In this document: positions 36,035 through 44,710 of the stretch, piece after piece
Position numbering within the stretch: the stretch's first letter is position 1
How the letters are laid out: each line of letters begins with the position of its first letter
Origin: Ignavibacteria bacterium
GTDB taxonomy: Bacteria; Bacteroidota; Ignavibacteria; SZUA-365
DNA: 64,000 nucleotides
Assembly (NCBI GenBank): GCA_016720835.1
Contig: JADKJW010000001.1
Location: 620,001-684,000, forward strand
Reading direction: 5' to 3'
Program-made: the position numbers and the translations under genes
The notes under the pieces: generated by a model
The model's database searches: none
Told to the model about the DNA's origin: nothing
Seen by the model: the letters and a program-made list of their open reading frames with translations, nothing else

Positions 36035-36466
36035 TCACCCTTCCACAGAGAGCAGCTCGATCTCGAAGGTCAGCGCCTTGCCGGCGAGGGGGTGATTCGC
36101 GTCGAGGGTGACGTGTGTCGGGGAGAGTTCGGTGACGCGGACGGGGACGCTGCTGCCGTCGTCCTGGTGTATGGTGAGTTCCATGCCGATCTCGGGCACG
36201 ATCTCGGGCGGAATGTCGCTGCGTTTCGCGCGGAGCACGTACTGCTCGCTGTACTCGCCGTAGGCCTGTGCTGCGGGGATGGTGACGGTGACCGTCCCGC
36301 CGACCTCGAGGCCCATGACGGCCGCATCAAAGCCTGGGATGACCTCGCCCTTGCCGAGCGTGAACGCGAACGGCGCGCCGCCGCGCGAGGAATCGAAGAC
36401 GGAGCCGTCATCGAGCGAGCCGGTGTAATGCACGCTGACGCGATGTCCTTTGGATGCTGCTGCCAC
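36035..36466 (-). CDS. SlyD-like FKBP peptidyl-prolyl isomerase
   Basis: 143 residues. FKBP core VSVHYTGSLDDGSVFDSS and GKGEVIPGFDAAVMGLEVGGTV, an IF (insert-in-flap) chaperone domain around residues 65-120 (AYGEYSEQYVLRAKRSDIPPE), and the return LDANHPLAGKALTFEIEL are the SlyD arrangement. It catalyses proline isomerisation and acts as a chaperone in the cytoplasm. There is no His-rich metal tail. The first codon is GTG (36464-36466); no strong ribosome site is seen. Confidence 0.92.
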   Translation of the reverse strand: MAAASKGHRVSVHYTGSLDDGSVFDSSRGGAPFAFTLGKGEVIPGFDAAVMGLEVGGTVTVTIPAAQAYGEYSEQYVLRAKRSDIPPEIVPEIGMELTIHQDDGSSVPVRVTELSPTHVTLDANHPLAGKALTFEIELLSVEG

Positions 36467-36534
36467 GAATCACCACATGTTGCTGAAAAAGAACGCAACC
36501 TACGGCGGGAAGTAAAAAAATACAAGAGGAAGAG

Positions 36535-36565
36535 TGTCCACGAAATACTCGAAACACACGAAACA
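36535..36565 (+). repeat. Inverted repeat, left arm, beside GxxExxY gene
   Basis: 31 bases matching the reverse complement of 37012-37042 with one mismatch; core CTCGAAACACACGAAACA. It ends 6 bases from the GxxExxY stop codon; weaker similarity continues into the AT-rich edge. Confidence 0.9.
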
Positions 36566-36571
36566 GGGGTT

Positions 36572-36973
36572 TTATTTATTGCGGGGACGGGACGGGTCGA
36601 TGACGAAGCGTTCGTATTCGAGGCCGGGGTAATGTCCAAAGTTGAGCAGGAGCCCCAGGCGACACCGCGACGCATGGAGAGCATTGAGTACCTGCGCGCG
36701 GTGATCCGACGCCAGTTTGGACAGCGCTTTCAACTCCACCAGGATCGTGTCGTAGCACAGGAAATCCGTGCGATACCCGACTTCGAGCACGTGATCGTGA
36801 TACCTGATTTCGAGCCGCACTTCCCGTTCGAAGGGTATGCCCCGTTCGGTGAATTCGATCGCGAGGCATTGCTGATACACCGCCTCGTAGAACCCGCAGC
36901 CCATCTCGGCATACACCGCGAACGCCGCGCCCATGATCGCGTAGCTCTCTTCCTTGAAAACAATCTCGCCCAT
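36572..36973 (-). CDS. GxxExxY protein, PD-(D/E)XK nuclease-like
   Basis: 133 residues with the naming motif G27-F-Y-E30-A-V-Y33 and, further on, D70 (YRTD) and E80-L-K82 (VELKAL), which fit the metal-binding core of PD-(D/E)XK nucleases. Its biological role is unknown. ATG 36973 follows GGAGG at 6 bases. The whole gene is enclosed by a 31-bp inverted repeat (36535-36565, 37012-37042), and neighbours on either side are unrelated, so gene plus arms look like a mobile or once-mobile unit. Confidence 0.9.
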   Translation of the reverse strand: MGEIVFKEESYAIMGAAFAVYAEMGCGFYEAVYQQCLAIEFTERGIPFEREVRLEIRYHDHVLEVGYRTDFLCYDTILVELKALSKLASDHRAQVLNALHASRCRLGLLLNFGHYPGLEYERFVIDPSRPRNK

Positions 36974-37011
36974 CTACGCCCTCCACTCTCCTTCTTCCTA
37001 ATAAAAATCCA

Positions 37012-37042
37012 TGTTTCGTGTGTTTCGAGTCTTTCGTGGACA
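37012..37042 (-). repeat. Inverted repeat, right arm, beside GxxExxY gene
   Basis: TGTTTCGTGTGTTTCGAGTC then TTTCGTGGACA; pairs with 36535-36565 at 30 of 31 positions. It lies about 40 bases before the GxxExxY start codon, so its promoter must be inside or just outside the arm. Confidence 0.9.
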
Positions 37043-37079
37043 TCTTTTTTAACTCCGGAGCCGGGAAAATGTTCCCGCG

Positions 37080-37111
37080 TTTGTCGCAAGCAGGGGCGCG
37101 GTGTATTTTCG
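37080..37111 (+). promoter_or_regulatory. Bacteroidota-type promoter for the DUF58 operon
   Basis: TTTG (37080-37083), 20 bases, TATTTTCG (37104-37111), 7 of 8 to TAnnTTTG. The DUF58 ATG is 31 bases downstream. Confidence 0.6.
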
Positions 37112-37141
37112 GGCTCGCAGGTTTCATCACATTTCACGGAC

Positions 37142-38593
37142 ATGCATCTCCTTCCCGGCAGAGAACGCATTCTCTCTCGACTGGCGGCTTCGCGGAAGCG
37201 CGCCGCTTTCTGGATAGACGTCGTCAGCATCGTGCGGCCCAACGGCCTGCTGCTGCTCGCCGCCGTGGGCGCGTCGCTGTGGCTGCTCGGCAGGGACACG
37301 CGCGCGGTGACCTCGTTCTTCGACCGCTCCACCTTTTTCTCGCTCATCGCCATGCTGCTCGGCGCCATCGCGCTGTTCTACGTGGCAGCGGTCGTGGTGC
37401 CGTACCTGTGGTTTCTGCTGACCTACTACATCCTGCGCCGTAACCGCAACCAGATCCTGTTCAAGTTCCCGCGCGAGACCTGCGTGCTCGGCGAGACCTT
37501 CGACGTCGACGCGATCCTCCAGCGCAAGATGCGCCTGCTCTTCGGCGCCATCACCTTCCGCCTCGTGTTCTGGAACTACGACACCACGGACTGGTACTTC
37601 CTGCTCCGCAGCCAGACGCGCAAGGGGCAGCTCTTCAATTCGACGGACCGCGGCGCCATCGCCAGCTTCTCCATGCAGTTCAGACACCTGGGGAGATTTC
37701 GGACTCGCTACTCCGTTGTAAAGTTCGAAGATCCGCTGGGACTGTTCTCGCTGCCCATCGTGGAGAAGGAGTATCACCCCACGGACAAGGACAAGAACTT
37801 CACGATCTACAGTCTCCCTGTCGCGCCGCGCGACGGCGTCTCGCCCTGGTACCGCAAGCGCATGACGGTGCCGGGCGCTTCGGACCAGAAATTCCGCGTC
37901 GCGGAGGATTACTTCGACCACAAGCGCTACGAGCCGACGGACGATTCGCGGCGCATCCTCTGGCAGGTGTACGCGCGCACCGGCGAGTTGCTCGTGCGCA
38001 TCCCCGAGCGCGATCCGGTGATCGATGCGGACCTCGACCTGTACGCGATCTTTTACAACTCCTGGCTCACGGGCGATTCCGAGCGCTTCCGCCGGTCCTA
38101 TGACGCCTATGTGACCGCCATCGGCCGCTTCATCGAAACCCTGCGACGGCAGCGCGCGCTCAACATCCGCCTGATCACCGACTGCGCGCCCGATCCGCCG
38201 TACGAGGACGATCCCATGCTGGCGCACGACGAGAACCTGCGCCGCGCGCTCGTGAGCACCCTGTGGCACCGCGAGAAGACGCCCGCGCAGTTTCTCGGCG
38301 ACGCCGCCGCGCAGCGCGCGCACGACCGCGAGCGCATCCTCGTCGTGCACCCGCAGCTGCGCGTCGAGGACATCCCCGCCGAGCATCTTGGCATGTTCTC
38401 CGGCGCCTGGCTGCTCGGCACCGATGCCGTGGCGGAGACCCCGCCGCCGATGCGCGCGGCCGATCTGCTCTACACGCCCGAGCGCGGCATCGTGCGGGCG
38501 TGGACCGGCGCGATGCTCTCGCGCCCCTTCGACAGACAATTGCGCGTCAACCGCATGCGTCTGGCGCGCATGTTCCGGGAAACAGAGGACTAG
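37142..38593 (+). CDS. DUF58 domain protein
   Basis: 483 residues. Two N-terminal membrane helices (about 28-50 and 65-95) precede a beta-rich segment and the DUF58 core around residues 255-290 (EDYFDHKRYEPTDDSRRILW, QVYARTGELLVRIPE), matching the family's RxYxxGDxxRxIxW-type signature. The C-terminal half is VWA-like in predicted layout. DUF58 proteins act with MoxR AAA ATPases and transglutaminase-like proteins, both present in this cluster; in other bacteria such sets support envelope or enzyme-complex assembly. ATG 37142 closely follows a promoter. Confidence 0.9.
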   Translation: MHLLPGRERILSRLAASRKRAAFWIDVVSIVRPNGLLLLAAVGASLWLLGRDTRAVTSFFDRSTFFSLIAMLLGAIALFYVAAVVVPYLWFLLTYYILRRNRNQILFKFPRETCVLGETFDVDAILQRKMRLLFGAITFRLVFWNYDTTDWYFLLRSQTRKGQLFNSTDRGAIASFSMQFRHLGRFRTRYSVVKFEDPLGLFSLPIVEKEYHPTDKDKNFTIYSLPVAPRDGVSPWYRKRMTVPGASDQKFRVAEDYFDHKRYEPTDDSRRILWQVYARTGELLVRIPERDPVIDADLDLYAIFYNSWLTGDSERFRRSYDAYVTAIGRFIETLRRQRALNIRLITDCAPDPPYEDDPMLAHDENLRRALVSTLWHREKTPAQFLGDAAAQRAHDRERILVVHPQLRVEDIPAEHLGMFSGAWLLGTDAVAETPPPMRAADLLYTPERGIVRAWTGAMLSRPFDRQLRVNRMRLARMFRETED

Positions 38594-38611
38594 GCGGGGA
38601 CGCCGTCGAGC

Positions 38612-41224
38612 ATGGCCATCGTCGAACGCAATATCGACCAGCCGCGCGACACCGCGACGCGCTTCCGCGCTTACATCCCCGGGCGCGTGCTGCCGCACGC
38701 GGCAATGATGAGCTACCTGATGTATTTCCTCAGCGCCTCGATCTCGACCGTGCGCAGCGCCCTGTGGCTCTTCATCGTCGCGTACCTGCTCTTCCTGCTC
38801 GCGCACACGCTCGCGGCCGCGCGGCGCATCCGTTTTCCCGTCGTCGCGGGCGCCACGCTGCTGTTCGCGCTGCTGCTTGGCGTGCTCGCGCCACTCGCCG
38901 CGCCGCACAGCGAGGCGGGGTCCTACACCGCATCCGTGCTCGCGTTCTTCCTCGTCGCGCTGCTCTGTTTTTCCTGCGTGAACAACTACTGGTTCGTGGC
39001 GTGGCGCGGCTGGTACGTGGTGGAGCTGCTGCTCGTCAACGGCATGTGGACCGCGCTGGCCGCGACGTCGTTCGACGTGTCCACCGCGGCGATGATCGGC
39101 CTGACGCTGCCGGTGCTGGTGTATTCGCTGTACGTGCTGCTCTACGATTACACGTTCGGGCGGCGCTTGCCGTCCGACGGCAAGCGCAAGCTCACGCTGC
39201 GCTGGGTGGCCGCGCTGCTGGTGCTGCTGCTCGTCGCGCTGCTCGGCTCCATCGTCGGCACGGGCGGCGCGGCGCCCGAGAGTTCGGCGTCGTACAGCCT
39301 GCTCTCGAAGAAGAACGACCGCTTCGAGGTGCAGGACCGCGCGAAGCTCGAGGACGAATTCCGCATTCCGCTCGATTCGAAGGAACTCGTCTTCGTCGCA
39401 AACATCAGTCCGACCCGCATCAACGGCGCGAACATCGGAGCGTCGTATCTGAAATTTCACTCGCTGTACTCGTACGATCCCGCCGGCATGGAATTCAACG
39501 GCGTGAGCGACGAGTTCGAGGCGCCCGGCTTCCGTGTACGGGTCGTGCCGCTGGAAGGGACGGCGCAGGAGCCCGTGCACGTGACCGTGGACGCCGACGG
39601 CCGCGCCATGCTGCCGCCGTATGCGCTGCGTTTCGACGGACGCTCGTCGATCTACAACGTCAAGCTGTCCACCGCGCAGAGCTTCGGGCACAACCTCACC
39701 TACCGCTTCATCTCCTATCCCGCCACGGACAGCATTTCCGTCGCGGGCCAGACGCATCCGTTGCTCGGCGTGCACCGTCTCTTCACGAAGGTCTCGTATC
39801 TCAGCGTCATCCCCATCGGCACCGCGGGGCAGTTCTTCCAGTTCGATCTGAACAAGGCCGTGATGGACCGCGTGTCCGAGTTCCCGGATGTCGAGTCCGC
39901 ACCGCGGCAGTTCACGCAGCGGTATCTGAACACGACCGGTCTCGATCAGGACATCGTCGACACCATGCGCGCGCTGCTGCGCGGCCGCAGTTCCGCGCGC
40001 GACCGCATCATGGCGGTCATCGCCTTCTTCACGCAGAAGGGCGAGGATGGGCGCAACGTCTTCAGCTATTCGCTGAAGCCCGGGAAATCGCCCGATCCGC
40101 GGGAATCGCTGCTGCACTACTTCCTGCTGAAGAACCGCCGCGGCTACTGCACGTACTACGCGACGGCCGCGACGCTGTTCTTCCGCGTCGCGGGCATTCC
40201 TTCGCGTGTGGCGGTCGGTTTCACGCCCGGCGAGGAGTCCGAGCAGAATCCCGGCTGGTTCTCCGTGTACTCGAATCAGGCGCATGCGTGGACCGAAATC
40301 TACCTGGGGCCGACGCTGGGCTGGATCGACGTGGACCTGACGCCCGCTGGCGACGGTCCCCCTTCGCCGCCGCCACCGCCGCCCACGCCGCCGACGCCGC
40401 CCGTGCCGATGGACGCGCAGTTCTCACTGTCCGGCACGGTGGTCGCGATCGGGGACTCCCTCTCGCTGCGCCGCGCGCGACTGCAACTGACGAGCGAGGA
40501 GCAGGATTCCGTGCTGCGCGTGCTTCCCGAGGACGCGACCGTGCGGTTGCGTTTCGATGCATCGATCGAGAAGGACGGCATGCCATCGAAGGAGCGCAAG
40601 GCGGCGTCGGAACTCATCACCGCGCTGAAGTCCGGCGACAGCGTCGTGGCCACCGGGCGGCGCAGCGTCAATCCCGGCGCGGAGACCGGCGCGCTCGAGT
40701 CATTCACATTCCACAAGATCGCGCGCGTGAACCGCGCGCAGGCCGACAGCGCGCGCAAGACCCCGGCCGCGTCCGGACGCCGCGCGTGGTGGAGCACACC
40801 GCTCCCGTGGGCCGCGGCGGGCATCGCGCTGTTGCTCCTCGTGTTCGCCTTTCCGTCCCTGCATCTGCGCGTGCTTGCGGCGCGCGCGCGCGGTGCGACG
40901 AATGGCGGCACGCGCCTCACCGCCGCGCGCGAGTGGCTGCTGCTCGCGCTCCACATGCGGCGGCTCTCGCCCGAGCGCGAGACCGACCTCGAGTTCGCGC
41001 GGCGCGCGGGGTCCGTTCTCGGGACGCCGGTTGCGCCGCTCGTCGAGCAGTATCTGCAGTTCCGTTACTCCGGAGTCGCGCCCGGTGATTGCCGCGACCT
41101 CTGCATCGATACCGTGAGAAACGTGCGCGCCTCAATCCGACGCTCCGGAAGCGCCCGCGCCTTCGCCCTCCGTCTGAATCTGTGGGAGTATATCCGCTTC
41201 ATCAACCGGAGGAAGACCGCATGA
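38612..41224 (+). CDS. Membrane-bound transglutaminase-like (TgpA-type) protein
   Basis: 870 residues. About five or six N-terminal helices (40-210) anchor a large extracytoplasmic region with a transglutaminase-core triad: C513 in RRGYCTYYATAATLFFRVAGI, H558 in AHAWTEIYL and D573 in WIDVDLTP. A proline-rich linker (about 585-605) and a further domain lead to another helix (about 731-752) and a cytoplasmic tail, the TgpA plan. It probably cuts or crosslinks peptides outside the membrane. It follows DUF58 by 18 bases and overlaps the next gene by ATGA (41221-41224). Confidence 0.9.
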   Translation: MAIVERNIDQPRDTATRFRAYIPGRVLPHAAMMSYLMYFLSASISTVRSALWLFIVAYLLFLLAHTLAAARRIRFPVVAGATLLFALLLGVLAPLAAPHSEAGSYTASVLAFFLVALLCFSCVNNYWFVAWRGWYVVELLLVNGMWTALAATSFDVSTAAMIGLTLPVLVYSLYVLLYDYTFGRRLPSDGKRKLTLRWVAALLVLLLVALLGSIVGTGGAAPESSASYSLLSKKNDRFEVQDRAKLEDEFRIPLDSKELVFVANISPTRINGANIGASYLKFHSLYSYDPAGMEFNGVSDEFEAPGFRVRVVPLEGTAQEPVHVTVDADGRAMLPPYALRFDGRSSIYNVKLSTAQSFGHNLTYRFISYPATDSISVAGQTHPLLGVHRLFTKVSYLSVIPIGTAGQFFQFDLNKAVMDRVSEFPDVESAPRQFTQRYLNTTGLDQDIVDTMRALLRGRSSARDRIMAVIAFFTQKGEDGRNVFSYSLKPGKSPDPRESLLHYFLLKNRRGYCTYYATAATLFFRVAGIPSRVAVGFTPGEESEQNPGWFSVYSNQAHAWTEIYLGPTLGWIDVDLTPAGDGPPSPPPPPPTPPTPPVPMDAQFSLSGTVVAIGDSLSLRRARLQLTSEEQDSVLRVLPEDATVRLRFDASIEKDGMPSKERKAASELITALKSGDSVVATGRRSVNPGAETGALESFTFHKIARVNRAQADSARKTPAASGRRAWWSTPLPWAAAGIALLLLVFAFPSLHLRVLAARARGATNGGTRLTAAREWLLLALHMRRLSPERETDLEFARRAGSVLGTPVAPLVEQYLQFRYSGVAPGDCRDLCIDTVRNVRASIRRSGSARAFALRLNLWEYIRFINRRKTA

Positions 41225-43421
41225 GCCGGCCCGGTCGTTCTTCCGCCGTTCCCATCGGTCTCGCGACGCTGCTCGCGGCCGCCCTGTGCGCCCTCGCGCC
41301 GACAGTCCTGCGCGCGCAGGAGGAGTCCGACCAGCTCGCCATGCGCCGCTGTCAGCGCATGCTGAAGGAGAAGCCCTTCGCGCAGATCGAGGATTCGCTC
41401 GTGCGCATCGCCGTGAACGAGATCATCCCGCGCAACCGCTGGCGCGCGCAGGATCTGTACCTCCTCGGCGTGACGATCGGCGAGAAGGCCCCCGACTGCT
41501 TCCTCGGCCCCTTCCTGCGCGGCCTGTACTTTTCCGCCGTCTCCTCGGACCGGCGCGGACACGAGCGCGCGCGCCTCGAACTGGCCGAGGCGTGGACCGC
41601 CTGGCCCCGCGCACGCTATGCCGCCGAGCGCGGCAGTCTCGACGCGATGATCGCCCGCATGGTGCGCGACGGCGTTCCCTTCGCGGAGCAATTGTACCGC
41701 TACAACCTCACGCATTCCTACCTGCAGCTCAACTACCAGCTCTCGCAGGAGCATCTCGAACTCAACGAGGCGCGCGAGGCGTACGGCACGATACGCGCGC
41801 TGATGGAGGAGGATTTCGCGTTCGATTTCTACAGCCTGAACAAGCTGTCGTGGATGTACTACAAGTACCGCTACTTCGCGCCCGGGCCCGACACCCCGTT
41901 TCTGAAGCCGACCTTCACCGGCAACATCGACGCCGCGCTCTCGAGCGCCTTCGCAGCGCAGCGCAAGATCGCGGCCTACCTCGCCGCCAAGCCGTCGCAC
42001 ACGCGCTACTGGCAGGACGAGAGCAGCATCGGCTGGTACGCGGACGCGACCACGAACCTCATTTCCATCGCGTACGGCGTGCGCTGGCAGACCGATTCCG
42101 CCATCGTGTACTACGAGAAAATGCCCGAGTACATGAAGCTCCGGAACAACGGACAGATCATCTATCTCTCGGGCTTGAACTACCGCGCCGCGGAGTACCA
42201 GTTCGAGATGGTCGGCATGGCGGAGGGCAGCCGCTGAGCGTCCTTTCCGAGCCCGGCGCCATCGAGCCGTACAAGACCCTCCTCATCTGCAAGGGCGTGC
42301 CCGAGCAGGCCTACGCGTTCCTCGACAACTTCACGAAGAAGTACCGCGAGCAGCGCGGCATCGGACTCATCAGCACCGGCACCGCGAGCTACTGGAACGG
42401 ACATCTCGACGAAGCCGCGCACGCCCTTGCGCTCGCCGCGGATTATCCGGAAGTGTTCGGCTACACGTCCTTCACGCGCACGCACTACGATGCCATGCTG
42501 CGCTCGCAGCAGGGCGCGGTGTACGAGGCGATGGCGCATCGCATGGACTTCGAACCGGCGCTCGCCGACGGCTTCTTCGAGCGACTCTGGGAGCGGATCG
42601 TGCGCTTCGTCCGCAAGCTCGTCTACACGTTCATGAGTTTCCTCTCGCGGCACTGGGCCACGGACAAGTACCTGCAGTTCGAGGACCGCCGCGAATTCCT
42701 CAAACCGTGGTACACGGAGAATCCGCTGGACTACTACCAGTTCTGGACCATCCTCCGCCGCCTCGATCCGGAGTGGCACCTCGCGCGGCTTCGCGAGGCG
42801 CGCGCGAGCGACGTGCGTCCGCGCGCCGGCCGCTACTACGCGCTCTACGAGGCTGGCTTTCTGCATGCGCAAGGCAACGATGCGGCCGCGCACCGCATTC
42901 TCGCCGGCACCGGCCGTCCCCTCTGGGAGACCGTCGACACCGCGTACGAGAAGCTTCTCGGCGCCATGGCCATCGATCTCGACATCGCCGTCACCGATGA
43001 TCTCGGCATGGAGGAACAGCGCCGCCTCACGGTGGAACTGTACCGGCGCTACCCGCAGACCGTGTTGCTCTGGGGCCACCGGCTCCCGCTCGCATTCCGG
43101 AGCGGAGACGTCAATCTCGGCCTCGTCCCGCCCGACAAACGCAAGGACATCGAGGACATGCTCGACACCTTCCGTGACTTCGATTTCGATTTCAGCGAAA
43201 CCGATCAAAGTATTCCCGCACTTCGCCTCGGCATTGAAGCGCGTGGCGACACGCTGCTCTACTCGTATCAGGTCACGCTCAACGGCGCGCCGATCGCGAG
43301 CGGACAGATCTCTTCGATGCGCAAGCACGACGGCGCCATCATGCGTCTCACCCCCGGCGACATTGCGAAGGAACTCGCCTACGGCGTCTTCCGCATCACC
43401 CCGCGCAACACCGCCTTGTGA
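41221..43421 (+). pseudogene. Exported helical-repeat-like protein, split by a frameshift
   Basis: The ATG at 41221 opens a protein with a signal peptide (PIGLATLLAAALCALAPTVLRAQ) and helical, TPR-like content; this frame stops at 42237 after MVGMAEGSR. From about 42230 a second frame, shifted by -1, continues with good protein sequence (LSVLSEPGAIEPYKTLLICK ... NTAL) to 43421. Together they would be about 730 residues. There is no ribosome site at the break, so one missing base (real mutation or assembly error, next to GGAGGGC) is more likely than two genes. Family unknown; it sits between the transglutaminase and MoxR genes. Confidence 0.75.
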
Positions 43422-43469
43422 GTGCATTCCAACCCGTCTTCATCCTTCATACTTCATACTTCATCCTTC

Positions 43470-44462
43470 ATGGCAACAATACCCGCAGACCAACTCGAAC
43501 AGCGCATCGCCGATGCGGCGCCGCGCATCCGGCATTTGCTGGAAAACATTTCCATCATCATTCGCGGACAGAAGCCGAACATCGAGCTGATCCTCACCGC
43601 GCTGTTTGCCGGCGGGCATGTGCTGATCGAGGACTATCCCGGCAGCGGGAAAACCACGCTCGCGAAGACGCTGAGCGCCTCCATCGGCGGGGGCGACAGC
43701 GGCGCGATGTTCAAGCGCATTCAGTTCACGCCGGATCTGCTGCCGATGGACATCGTCGGCTTCAACTTCTTCGACTCCGGCGCGAACCGCTTCGTGTTCA
43801 AGCGCGGACCCGTGTTTTGCAACTTCCTGCTCGCGGACGAAATCAACCGCGCGTCTCCCAAGGTGCAGTCCGCCCTGCTCGAGTGCATGGCCGAGAAGCA
43901 GGTGACCGTGGACGACAAGACCCACCCGCTCGAGAATCTCTTTTTCATCATCGCCACGCAGAATCCCATCGATTCCGAGGGCACGTACCCGCTGCCCTGG
44001 GCGCAGCTCGACCGCTTCTACTTCAAGATCCCGCTCGGCTACGTGGACTATGAAACGGACCTCGACATCCTCAGCAACATCGACACCATTCTCGATGTGC
44101 AGGGACAGGTGAAGCCCGTCATCACGGCGTCGGAGGTGGTCGCGTTGCAGGAACTCGCCTTCCAGATTCACTGCGATCCGACGATCATCCGCGCGGTGAC
44201 CAACCTCATTCACCGCACGCGCGAGACGCGAAAAGAAATCACCGTCGGCGCCTCCACGCGCGCGGGCATCTACCTGTTGAAGCTCATGAAGGCGCATGCG
44301 CTGCTCTCGGGACGCGGCTACGTCACCGAGGACGATTTCAAGATCGTCGCCTACTGGGGTCTGCACCACCGTCTCGTGTATGCCAACCGCAAGGCCGGCG
44401 AGGAGGTGTTGCAAACCCTCATCGACGCCGAGGTGGAGAAATTGCGCAACCGGGCCGCGTAG
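43470..44462 (+). CDS. MoxR-family AAA+ ATPase
   Basis: 330-residue MoxR ATPase: Walker A DYPGSGKTTLAK (near residue 58), LPMDIVGFNFFD, Walker B LLADEINRASPKVQSALLECMAE, sensor IATQNPIDSEGTYPLPWAQLDRF and the C-terminal lid with GASTRAG. It works with the DUF58 protein, remodelling or activating partners. The start ATG 43470 comes after a CATCCTTCATACTTCATAC stretch of pyrimidine-rich words. Usually moxR precedes DUF58; here it is last of the set. Confidence 0.95.
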   Translation: MATIPADQLEQRIADAAPRIRHLLENISIIIRGQKPNIELILTALFAGGHVLIEDYPGSGKTTLAKTLSASIGGGDSGAMFKRIQFTPDLLPMDIVGFNFFDSGANRFVFKRGPVFCNFLLADEINRASPKVQSALLECMAEKQVTVDDKTHPLENLFFIIATQNPIDSEGTYPLPWAQLDRFYFKIPLGYVDYETDLDILSNIDTILDVQGQVKPVITASEVVALQELAFQIHCDPTIIRAVTNLIHRTRETRKEITVGASTRAGIYLLKLMKAHALLSGRGYVTEDDFKIVAYWGLHHRLVYANRKAGEEVLQTLIDAEVEKLRNRAA

Positions 44463-44710
44463 CTGGCAGGGAATCCTGGACGCAATGGCCAGAACGCGGG
44501 ATCGAAATGCTGGAGCAATGGAGTGTTGGAGTAGGAAAATGCAAGACCGGGTGGGACAGGCGTCCCGCCTGTCATTCTGTTTCCCGGCATTCCATACTGT
44601 CCTGAGACTGAAGATTCAACCCGACGGTCATTCCGGGAACATTTTCGCGCCCCGCGAGTACAATGAAGCGGATACTCGCACGAAACCCTGATACCGCACG
44701 GAGGAGACAC
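44463..44710. repeat. Intergenic region with GACAGGCGTCCCGCCTGTC palindrome
   Basis: Purine-rich words (GGAGCAATGGAGTGTTGGAGT) precede GGGTGGGACAGGCGTCCCGC/CTGTC (about 44550-44573), a palindrome of the family seen at 26.49, 53.44, 59.29 and 59.39 kb. TACAAT (about 44660) could be a -10 element for the next gene. Confidence 0.7.

Noticed and set aside
37127..40285. 1052-codon open frame on the minus strand opposite DUF58 and transglutaminase genes
   Set aside because: Arg/His/Glu-rich shadow composition; the plus strand carries catalytic and family motifs.
42240..43421. Separate second gene starting after 42240
   Set aside because: No ribosome site or suitable start near the join; the protein reads as a continuation of the 41221 gene in the -1 frame.
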